Origin: Methylobacterium sp. Leaf118
GTDB lineage: Bacteria; Pseudomonadota; Alphaproteobacteria; Rhizobiales; Beijerinckiaceae
Length of the DNA stretch: 64,000 nt
Assembly (NCBI RefSeq): GCF_920984675.1
Contig: NZ_CAKLBV010000010.1
Coordinates: 1-64,000, forward strand
Direction: 5' to 3'
The position numbers and the translations under genes are program-made. Of this stretch, positions 1-7,233 are shown in pieces (position 1 is the stretch's first letter; each line of letters begins with the position of its first letter). Below the pieces are notes generated by a model that saw nothing but the letters and a program-made list of their open reading frames with translations, did no database searches and was not told the origin of the DNA.

Positions 1-2
1 TC

Positions 3-803
3 GGCGGCATCGTCGCCGCGGTCTCGACCGCGGCCGAGCAGCTGGAGGCCGCGGCCCGGACCCTGAGCGCCACCGCCGCCGAGACCTCCGCCCTGAGCGG
101 GGCGGCGGCCCAGGCCTCGTCCCGGACCGCCCTGTCCGCCGACGGCATCGCCGCCGCCACCGAGGAGCTCTCCGCCTCGATCCGCGAGATCGGCACCCAG
201 GTCACCGCCGCGGCGGGGGGCGCCAGCCTCGCCGAGCAGGACGCCGCCCGCACCGCCGCCGAGGTGGAACGGCTCGCCCAGGCGGCCGGCGGCATCGGCC
301 GGATCGTCGGGCTGATCTCGCAGATCGCCGGCCAGACCAACCTGCTCGCGCTCAACGCCACGATCGAGGCCGCCCGGGCCGGCGAGGCGGGGCGCGGCTT
401 CGCCGTGGTCGCGGCGGAGGTGAAGGACCTCGCCGGCCAGACCGCGCGGGCGACCGAGGAGATCGCCGGCCGCGTGGCCGAGATTACCGCCTCGGGCGAG
501 GCCTCGGTCTCCGGCATCACCGGCATCACCCGCACGATCCGGGATCTGTCGCGCATCTCCGGCGACATCGCCGCGGCGGTCGAGGAGCAGGGCGCGGCCA
601 CCGCCGAGATCGCCCGCACCACCGTCGAGACGTCGCACGGCACCCGCACGGTCTCGGACACGGTCGCCGGGGTGGCGAGCGCCGCCATCGGCGCCAGCGC
701 CGGCTCGGCCCAGGTGCTCGGCGCGGCGAGCGACCTCGCCCGTCAGGCCGCCGCCCTGCGCCACGAGGTCGGCGGCTTCCTGGCCCAGGTGCGGGCGGCG
801 TGA
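3..803 (+). CDS. Methyl-accepting chemotaxis protein, C-terminal part
   Basis: The window opens inside this gene. The frame is open from base 3, so the real start lies upstream and about 266 C-terminal residues are visible. The region is a long Ala-rich helical hairpin containing the conserved cytoplasmic tip [16 protein letters not shown], followed by [15 protein letters not shown]. This is the part of chemoreceptors that contacts CheA and CheW. No membrane or ligand domain is present in the visible part, so ligand and membrane topology cannot be told. It would signal to the CheA kinase and modulate swimming. A GTG at 264 is internal and not the start. The end is a clear TGA. Confidence 0.93.
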   Translation, partial: GGIVAAVSTAAEQLEAAARTLSATAAETSALSGAAAQASSRTALSADGIAAATEELSASIREIGTQVTAAAGGASLAEQDAARTAAEVERLAQAAGGIGRIVGLISQIAGQTNLLALNATIEAARAGEAGRGFAVVAAEVKDLAGQTARATEEIAGRVAEITASGEASVSGITGITRTIRDLSRISGDIAAAVEEQGAATAEIARTTVETSHGTRTVSDTVAGVASAAIGASAGSAQVLGAASDLARQAAALRHEVGGFLAQVRAA

Positions 804-837
804 GGGCCGTCCCGTCGGATCCCGGGCCGGGCGGGGC

Positions 838-1047
838 TCACAGCACCGCGTAGCCCGCGAAGCCGACGAACAGCCCCGCATGCGCCTCGTCGAGCGCGGC
901 GGCGATCATCAGGAGCACGACGAGGACCAGGGCGGTCCCGGTGAGGAGGCGGGCGAGGGCCGCCGCATGGCCGCGGGCGGCGTGGATCGCCAGACAGCCC
1001 AGCGCGAACAGGAGCAACTGCACCGCGGGCGTGGAGAGAAGCGTCAT
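838..1047 (-). CDS. Small membrane protein of unknown function (69 aa)
   Basis: The protein is short and almost entirely hydrophobic. Two membrane spans are likely, at about residues 5-20 and 32-50, with the second rich in Leu/Val (LVLVVLLMIAAAL). The ATG at 1047 is preceded by a GAGAGG ribosome-binding sequence, so it is preferred over a longer open frame reaching 1161. No family was recognised. It lies downstream of the RND adaptor gene on the same strand, about 120 bp after it. It could be co-transcribed with the adaptor, but nothing shows a functional link. Confidence 0.55.
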   Translation of the reverse strand: MTLLSTPAVQLLLFALGCLAIHAARGHAAALARLLTGTALVLVVLLMIAAALDEAHAGLFVGFAGYAVL

Positions 1048-1168
1048 CCTGAACCTCTCGGGATGGGGGCCGCCCGCCTCGGACGGCCGCGGACGCGGGG
1101 TCCGAATCGCTCCGAGGGGGTCGGTCCGTTGCCCATTGGATAGACGAGCACGAAAGTCCAAAAAATCC

Positions 1169-2374
1169 TCACTGCCGCGCCGCGCCCTCGGGGGTCGCGT
1201 TCTGCGCGGCGGTGACCTCGCCCCCGGAGCGCGGCGTGACCGTGAGGTTCTGGCGCATGCTCTGGAGATGGTCGACCACCACCCTCGTGTCGGGCTTGAG
1301 GCCCTTCACCACCTCGGTGGTCTCGCCGTAGGCGTCGCCCGTCTCGATCGGGGTCATGTGCACCTTGTTCGTGTCGTCCACGGTCCAGACGACCTGCTGG
1401 TCGAGTTGGGCCGAGAGAGCGATCGTTGGCACGAGCAGGCGCTCCTGGCGGCCGACCTCGATGCGGGCGCGCACGAAGCGCCCCGGCAGGTAGCGCTCGT
1501 CCCCGTTCTCGAGATGGGCCTGGATCAGGCGCCGCCCGGTGCGGGGATCGAAGCGGTTGTCGAGCCGGTAGATCGTGGCCTCCCGGACGGGCTCGCGCCG
1601 CACGTCGAGGAGCTGGACCTTGGTGCGCTTCTCGGCGAGGGCGACCCGCACGGCCTCGGCATCCTCGGAGGAGAGCGCCATCTGCACGTCGATCGGGTTC
1701 ACCTGGACCACGGAGACGAGCTTGGTCTGGTTCTCGATCACCATGTCGCCGACATTGGCGAGCGACAGGGAGGAGCGCCCGTCGAAGGGCGCGCGGATCA
1801 CCGCGTAGTCGAGGTTCAACTTCTCGCGGGCGATGGCGGCCTCGGCCTCGTTGAGCTTGGCGTTGGCGGTGGCGAGGTTCGACTGGTTCTGCTGGGCGCG
1901 CTGCTCGGTGGCGAAGCCCTTGTCGGCGAGCTGCTCGGTGCGGTTCACCTCGGCCTGGGCGAAGTCGAGGGTGGCCTTGGCCTGGTCGCGGAGCGCGGTG
2001 GCCGATTGCAGCGCCACCTCGAAGGGGCGCGGATCGATGCGGAACAGCACCTGTCCCTTCTTGACGGGGCCGCCGGGCTCGAAGGCGCGCTCCACCACGA
2101 TGCCGGTGACCCGGGCCTGGAGCTCCGCGTCGCGGGGCGAGATGATCGTGCCGGTGTATTCGAAGGCCACCGGAACGTCCCCCCGGGTCGCCCGCACGGT
2201 CTTCACCGCCAGCGGCGGGTCCTCCTTCGCCTTGGGCCCGGCCCGCTGGGAGACCTTGAGGTGGTGGGCGAGGAAGCCCGGGATCGGATGGCCCATCCCC
2301 CACCACGCCCCGCCGGCGATCCCCATCGTCCCGATGACGAGGCCGGTGATGACGAAGCCGACGCCTGACCGCAC
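1169..2374 (-). CDS. RND efflux periplasmic adaptor (MexA/AcrA type)
   Basis: This is a membrane-fusion protein that bridges an inner-membrane RND pump and an outer-membrane channel. After one N-terminal membrane anchor (VGFVITGLVIGTMGIAGG), a lipoyl-like half domain (ISPRDAELQARVTGIV) is followed by a coiled-coil hairpin rich in Ala, Glu and Gln. The second lipoyl half (FDGRSSLSLANVGDMV) and a beta-barrel region come after that. The frame is open upstream to a TTG at 2458. The GTG at 2374 has GGAG at good spacing and puts the anchor right at the N-terminus, so it is preferred; the start is uncertain. Its cognate permease is probably the divergent gene at 2515. No outer-membrane factor gene lies nearby, so a TolC-type channel must be supplied from elsewhere. 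Confidence 0.9.
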   Translation of the reverse strand: MRSGVGFVITGLVIGTMGIAGGAWWGMGHPIPGFLAHHLKVSQRAGPKAKEDPPLAVKTVRATRGDVPVAFEYTGTIISPRDAELQARVTGIVVERAFEPGGPVKKGQVLFRIDPRPFEVALQSATALRDQAKATLDFAQAEVNRTEQLADKGFATEQRAQQNQSNLATANAKLNEAEAAIAREKLNLDYAVIRAPFDGRSSLSLANVGDMVIENQTKLVSVVQVNPIDVQMALSSEDAEAVRVALAEKRTKVQLLDVRREPVREATIYRLDNRFDPRTGRRLIQAHLENGDERYLPGRFVRARIEVGRQERLLVPTIALSAQLDQQVVWTVDDTNKVHMTPIETGDAYGETTEVVKGLKPDTRVVVDHLQSMRQNLTVTPRSGGEVTAAQNATPEGAARQ

Positions 2375-2514
2375 GAACACCGCTCCCGAAACCGCCGCCC
2401 GGTCCCGGCCCGGCCGGGCGTGACCGTGACGCACGGGAGGGAACACGCTTCCCGACAAGACGTTGCACGCGGGCCCTTCACGGCCTCGTAGATTTACCGG
2501 AGACGGCCCGGCCC

Positions 2515-5500
2515 ATGTTCGCCACGTTCGTCGACCGGCCGATCCTCGCCGGGGTGATCTCGGTCATCATCACGACGATCGGCATCGTGGCGGGGCTGAC
2601 GCTGCCGGTGGCGCAATATCCGGAGATAGCCCCCCCGGTCATCAACGTCCAGGCGACCTATCCGGGCGCGTCGGCCCAGCAGGCCTACGAGTCGATCGCG
2701 ATTCCCCTGGAGCAGGAGATCAACGGGGCGCCCGCGCTCATCTACATCCAGTCGACCTCGTCGGGCGACGGCAGCGTCTCGATCGACGCCACCTTCGAGG
2801 TCGGCTCGAACCTCGACGCGGCCGCCGCCGAAGTGCTGACCCGGGCGAGCCGGGCCGAGGCCAAGCTGCCGGAGGCGGTGCGCGACCAGGGCCTGGAGAT
2901 CCAGAAATCCTCGCGCCAGCGCCTCGGCAACGTCGTGCTCTACGCCGACGAGGGCACCGGCTTCGACGAGCTGTTCCTCGCGAACTACGCCGAGACGCAG
3001 GTCATCAAGCCCCTGCGCCGGGTCACCGGCATGGGCCGCATCCTGAACTTCTCGAACATGCGCTACGCCATGCGGATCTGGCTCGATCCGGCCAAGATGG
3101 AGGCGCTCGGCATGGCGACCGAGACCGTCCTCAAGGCGATCGAGGCGCAGAACGCGCAGGTGACCACGGGCTCCCTCGGCAAGCTGCCGATGGGCCGGGC
3201 CACGCCCTTCGAGGTGCAGCTCGTCACCAAGGGCCGCCTCGTCAAGCCGGAGGAGTTCGGCAACATCGTCCTGCGGGCCAATGCCGACGGCTCGGTGGTG
3301 AGGGTCTCCGATGTCGGCTCGGTCGAGCTCGGCTCCGAGCAATACGGCGTCACCTCGAACTTCGACGGCAAGCAGGCAGCGACGCTCGGCATCTTCCAGA
3401 ACCCCGACGCCAACGCCGTCGAGGTGATGAACGGGACGCGCGAGACCATGGCGGACCTCGCCAAGCGCTTCCCCCCGGGACTGCACTACGCGATCGCCCT
3501 CGACTCCACCGAGTTCGTCAAGGAGGCGATCTACGAGGTGGTGCGCACGCTGGTCGAGGCGATCCTGATCGTCACGGTCGTCACCTACCTCTTCCTCCAG
3601 AACTGGCGCGCGACCCTCATCCCGACCATCGCGGTGCCGGTGGCGCTGATCGGCACCTTCGGGCCGATGGCCCTGCTCGGCTTCTCCTTCAACACCCTGA
3701 GCCTGCTCGGCCTCGTCCTGGCGGTGGGACTCGTGGTGGACGACGCCATCATCGTGGTCGAGAACACCGAGCGGCTCATGGCCGAGGGCATGGAGCCCAA
3801 GCCTGCCGCCCGGGCGGCGGTCGACGAGGTCGGCGGGCCGGTCATCGCCACGACCCTGGTGCTCGCCGCGCTGTTCGTGCCGGTGGCCTTCATCCCGGGG
3901 CTGACCGGCCAGCTCTACAACCAGTTCGCGCTGACCATCGCGATCTCGGTGATGATCTCGGCGGTGGTCTCGCTGACCCTGACGCCGGCGCTCTGCGGGA
4001 TGCTGCTGCGCCCGCACGATGCGGATGCGCGCCGCCCCTGGTGGCAGCGCCCGCTCGACTGGTTCAACACGGCGCTGGACCGCGCCGCCGGCTTCGTCGT
4101 CGCCACGATCGGCTGGCTCGCCCGCCACGTGGCGCTGACGCTCGCCGTGTTCGCGCTGTTGGCTGGCGCCACCGTCGTGCTCGTGATGCAGCGCCCGACC
4201 GGCTTCGTGCCGGACGAGGACCAGGGCTACCTCTATGCCGAGGTCGCGATGCCCCTCGGGGCCTCGGTGCAGCGGACCGAGGCGATGAATGCCCGCTTCG
4301 GCGCGGCGTTGCGCGCCCGCGACGACGTCGACCACACGATCGGGGTGTCCGGGCGCTCCTTCCTCGCCGACACGGTGGCCCCGTTCTACGGCTTCAACAT
4401 CCCGGTCATGAAGCCCTGGGACGCCCGCACGACCACGGTCGACGACCTGATCCGCGACATGGAGGAGCGCTTCAAGCACGATCCCGACGGGCAGGTGCGC
4501 ATCGCCAACCCCTCGCCGCTCCCGGGCCTCGGCACCCGCGGCGGCCTGACCCTGGAGATCCAGGACCGCTCGGGCAATGGCGGCCTCGGGCTCGCGAAGA
4601 CCTCGGCGGAGTTCATCGAGCGGATCAAGGCGCTGCCCGGCGTCAGCGGCGCGACGCCGACCACCGAATGGGGCGTGCCGCAGCTGCGCCTCGACATCGA
4701 CCGGGCCAAGGCCGAGCAGCTCGGCGTGCCGGTGGCACGATTGTTCGAGGCGCTCGGCACCTATGTGGGATCGAGCTTCGTCAACCTCTTCAACCGCTTC
4801 GGCTTCGTCTACCAGGTCTATGTCCAGAGCGAGGCCTCGGGCCGGCGCCTCTACCAGGACCTCGAGGCGCTCACCGTGCTGAACGGGGAGGGGCAGCCGG
4901 TGCGGCTCGGCTCGCTGGTCCAGGCCAAGTTCACCACGGGGCCGACGGCGGTCCTGTCCTACAACACCTATCCGGCGATCGAGGTGGCGATCACCATCGA
5001 CCCGTCCTCCTCCTCCGGCACGATCATCGAGGCGGTCGAGGGCCTCTCCGCCGAATTGCCGCGCAACTTCTCGATCGAGTGGACCGAGATCGCCTACCAG
5101 GAGAAGATCGCCGGCGGCTACGCGCCGATCATCTTCGGGCTCGGCGTGTTCATGATCTTCTGCTTCCTGGCCGGGCAGTACGAGAGCGTGCGCCTGCCGC
5201 TCGTCATCCTGCTCGCGACCCCGCTCGCCATCTTCGGCGCGGTCGGCGCCCTGGCCTTGCGGGACATGCCGCTCGACGTGTTCGGGCAGATCGGCCTGCT
5301 GCTGCTGGTCGGCCTGGCGGCCAAGAACTCGATCCTGCTCGTCTCCTTCGCGGAGGAGCTGCGCGCGAAGGGCGAGGACGCCCTCGCCGCCGCCCAGCAC
5401 GCCACCCGCCTGCGGATGCGCCCGATCCTGATGACCTCCTTCGCCTTCATCCTCGGCTCGGTCCCGCTCGCCATCGCCAGCGGCGCCGGGGCCAATGCCC

Positions 5501-5709
5501 GGCTCTCCATGGGCACGGTGGTGATCGGCGGCCTCCTGGTGGCCACCATCCTGACCCTGTTCGTGACGCCGGTCTTCTACGTCGCCGCCGAGCGGCTGCG
5601 GGGGGAGGCGCCCGAGGGGGGCAAGGCGCCGTCCACGAAGCCGTCCGAGACGGCGCCCAATTTACCGAAGGGCGAGGCCGGGGAGGGGCGGGGGGCACCG
5701 GCGGCCTGA
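2515..5709 (+). CDS. RND efflux permease, HAE1 family (AcrB/MexF type)
   Basis: This proton-driven inner-membrane pump has 1064 residues, the usual length of the hydrophobe/amphiphile efflux-1 family. The N-terminus (FATFVDRPILAGVISVII) is the classic first membrane helix. Two large periplasmic loops alternate with two blocks of membrane helices. The paired aspartates of the proton relay are visible in GLVVDDAIIVVEN near residues 408-409, as in AcrB D407/D408. A second signature, GLAAKNSILLVSFAEEL, lies in the C-terminal half. The last 40 residues are a loose Lys/Glu/Pro/Gly tail. The adaptor gene is divergent rather than in the usual adaptor-permease operon. Substrate cannot be deduced. Confidence 0.96.
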   Translation: MFATFVDRPILAGVISVIITTIGIVAGLTLPVAQYPEIAPPVINVQATYPGASAQQAYESIAIPLEQEINGAPALIYIQSTSSGDGSVSIDATFEVGSNLDAAAAEVLTRASRAEAKLPEAVRDQGLEIQKSSRQRLGNVVLYADEGTGFDELFLANYAETQVIKPLRRVTGMGRILNFSNMRYAMRIWLDPAKMEALGMATETVLKAIEAQNAQVTTGSLGKLPMGRATPFEVQLVTKGRLVKPEEFGNIVLRANADGSVVRVSDVGSVELGSEQYGVTSNFDGKQAATLGIFQNPDANAVEVMNGTRETMADLAKRFPPGLHYAIALDSTEFVKEAIYEVVRTLVEAILIVTVVTYLFLQNWRATLIPTIAVPVALIGTFGPMALLGFSFNTLSLLGLVLAVGLVVDDAIIVVENTERLMAEGMEPKPAARAAVDEVGGPVIATTLVLAALFVPVAFIPGLTGQLYNQFALTIAISVMISAVVSLTLTPALCGMLLRPHDADARRPWWQRPLDWFNTALDRAAGFVVATIGWLARHVALTLAVFALLAGATVVLVMQRPTGFVPDEDQGYLYAEVAMPLGASVQRTEAMNARFGAALRARDDVDHTIGVSGRSFLADTVAPFYGFNIPVMKPWDARTTTVDDLIRDMEERFKHDPDGQVRIANPSPLPGLGTRGGLTLEIQDRSGNGGLGLAKTSAEFIERIKALPGVSGATPTTEWGVPQLRLDIDRAKAEQLGVPVARLFEALGTYVGSSFVNLFNRFGFVYQVYVQSEASGRRLYQDLEALTVLNGEGQPVRLGSLVQAKFTTGPTAVLSYNTYPAIEVAITIDPSSSSGTIIEAVEGLSAELPRNFSIEWTEIAYQEKIAGGYAPIIFGLGVFMIFCFLAGQYESVRLPLVILLATPLAIFGAVGALALRDMPLDVFGQIGLLLLVGLAAKNSILLVSFAEELRAKGEDALAAAQHATRLRMRPILMTSFAFILGSVPLAIASGAGANARLSMGTVVIGGLLVATILTLFVTPVFYVAAERLRGEAPEGGKAPSTKPSETAPNLPKGEAGEGRGAPAA

Positions 5710-5822
5710 GGCGGCGGGCGCCAGCGGCCCGGCGCGGGACGCGATCCCCGCGCCCGCCGGCCCTCCGCGCCTCCGCCCTTAACCCCGCAGGCGGGGCGAG
5801 GGCGATCCCGGGCGTCGGGTCT

Positions 5823-5891
5823 CTCCCACGAACGCCCGCGGCTCCGCCGGGCCTGCCGGGGAAACCGGCGCCGAACGGGCGTTCGTGGGAG
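5823..5891. repeat. Long inverted repeat between convergent genes
   Basis: A 16-bp arm at 5823-5838 (CTCCCACGAACGCCCG) has its exact reverse complement at 5876-5891, enclosing a GC-rich loop that can fold further. It sits between the stop of the RND permease and the stop of the receiver-like gene. It could act as a bidirectional transcription barrier or be one copy of a dispersed REP-like palindrome. There is no T tract on either side. Confidence 0.6.
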
Positions 5892-5897
5892 GCACTC

Positions 5898-6329
5898 CTA
5901 CGCCGGGTCCGCCTCCTCGCGCACCCGATCCCGCTCCTCCCGGGCCAGCGCCGCCGTGAGCGGCTTCGGTCGGAAGCGAACGCCCGCGGGCAGGACGCCC
6001 GGCTCCGGCTCCGGCTGGGCCGAGACGGCGACGAGGCCGGGGTGAGGGGCGTGGGTTTCGGCAACGGTTTGGGCGAGAGTTTCGGCAAGCGTGCGCACGA
6101 GGCCGAAGCGTCCGTCCGGATCCGGCAGGTCGGCGGCGATCACGAGGCGGATGCCCGGGTGGCGCTCGATCTGGAGCAGGGCGGTCGGCCCGCTCCAGGC
6201 CTCCAGCACCTCGAACCCGGCCTCCGTCAGCCGGTCCGCCGTCACGATGCGCAGGTCCGTCTCCGCCTCGACGACCAGGGCGAGCGGCCGGGTGCCGTCG
6301 CGCGGGGCAGGGGGCGCGGTCTGATCCAT
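5898..6329 (-). CDS. Degenerate response-regulator receiver protein
   Basis: This 143-residue protein has a receiver-like fold. The first strand, LALVVEAETDLR, corresponds to the usual VVDDE motif. A middle strand LVIAADLPDPDG matches xxLLDVMLPxMDG in register, and near the end RPKPL carries the conserved lysine. The acidic pair is changed to EA and the phospho-acceptor position reads Ala, so it probably cannot be phosphorylated in the standard way. There is no output domain. The start is the ATG at 6329, because upstream codons look non-coding. A kinase partner is not adjacent. It may be a stand-alone pseudo-receiver that binds a partner protein. Confidence 0.72.
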   Translation of the reverse strand: MDQTAPPAPRDGTRPLALVVEAETDLRIVTADRLTEAGFEVLEAWSGPTALLQIERHPGIRLVIAADLPDPDGRFGLVRTLAETLAQTVAETHAPHPGLVAVSAQPEPEPGVLPAGVRFRPKPLTAALAREERDRVREEADPA

Positions 6330-6418
6330 CGGGGTTCCTGGGCCGGGTTCCTGGGCCAATTTCTCCGACAAGCGGCGAAGCGCCGGATCGTTGCCCTCCC
6401 CTCCCGGGAAATCCGGTC

Positions 6419-6462
6419 GCACCCCGCCGCTTTCGCCCCGCGCGGCGAAAGCGGCGGGGTGC
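6419..6462. repeat. Perfect 19-bp hairpin downstream of VOC gene
   Basis: Bases 6419-6437 pair perfectly with 6444-6462 around a 6-base loop (CCGCGC). It begins 14 bp after the stop of the VOC gene and lies upstream of the receiver-like gene, both on the minus strand. It is a candidate terminator or mRNA stabiliser, or a REP-type element. No U-run follows the stem on the minus strand. Confidence 0.6.
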
Positions 6463-6475
6463 GCTCGGCGGCGCG

Positions 6476-6967
6476 TCACCCGCGGCGGGCCGCCTCGATG
6501 GCCGCGACATCGATCTTGCTCATGGTCATCATGGCCGTGAAGGCGCGCTGCGCTTCCGCGCCGCCGGCCGAGAGCGCAGCGGTGAGCGCCCGCGGGATGA
6601 TCTGCCAGGAGATGCCCCAGCGGTCCTTGCACCAGCCGCAGGCGCTCGCCTGCCCGCCATGGCCGACGACGGCGTTCCAGAGGCGGTCGGTCTCCGCCTG
6701 ATCGTCCGTGGCGATCTGGAACGAGAAGGCCTCGCTGTGCCGGAAGGCGGGTCCGCCGTTCAGGCCGATGCAGGGGATGCCGGCCACGGTGAACGCCACC
6801 GTCAGCACGTCGCCCGCCTTCCCCGACGGGTAATCGGCCGCCGCCCGGTGGACGGTCCCCATCGCGCTGTCGGGAAAGGTCTCGGCATAGAACCGGGCGG
6901 CGGCCTCGGCGTCCCGCTCGTACCAGAGGCAGATCGTGTTCTTGGGCACGCGTTTCTCGGCGACCAT
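6476..6967 (-). CDS. VOC-family protein (PhnB / 3-demethylubiquinone methyltransferase-like)
   Basis: The protein is 163 residues long with the glyoxalase/dioxygenase-superfamily pattern PKNTICLWYERDAEAAARFY, then FPDSAMG, then GIPCIGLNGGP and CGWCKDRWGISWQIIP. These motifs are typical of the PhnB-like group often mislabelled 3-demethylubiquinone-9 3-methyltransferase. Members bind small molecules in a beta-alpha-beta-beta-beta barrel; the substrate is unknown. The ATG at 6967 has a near-perfect GAAGGAGGAG ribosome site, so a longer open frame to 7234 is rejected. It is a single gene with a strong hairpin directly downstream. Confidence 0.88.
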   Translation of the reverse strand: MVAEKRVPKNTICLWYERDAEAAARFYAETFPDSAMGTVHRAAADYPSGKAGDVLTVAFTVAGIPCIGLNGGPAFRHSEAFSFQIATDDQAETDRLWNAVVGHGGQASACGWCKDRWGISWQIIPRALTAALSAGGAEAQRAFTAMMTMSKIDVAAIEAARRG

Positions 6968-7233
6968 GGCGGCTCCTCCTTCGCGGCGACCTTCGACCGG
7001 GCCGCGCCCTCGCGGGGCGGCCGCGGCCCGCGGGTCATCCCGAGGCTCATCCAAGCATCCGGCGGGTGGCCTGGAAAGGGCAGGGGCGGGCATCCGCCGG
7101 TCGCCGCGGCCATGGCGGCGTCGCGATCCGCGCGGCCGGCCGGCGGGTTGGTCCGCTCGTTCGACCGTGACGGTTCGGATGCTCGGCGACGGTCGGCGGG
7201 GGAGGGTCGTGCCGCCTCCCACGTCCCGAAACA

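Noticed and set aside
1169-2458. TTG start at 2458 for the RND adaptor
   Set aside because: The added 28 residues look non-coding and delay the membrane anchor; GTG at 2374 has a better ribosome site.
2463-6701. A 1412-codon open frame in another phase over the RND permease
   Set aside because: It is a frame shadow caused by high GC. The product is Arg/Gly/Pro-rich with no domain, while the overlapping frame encodes a complete RND permease.
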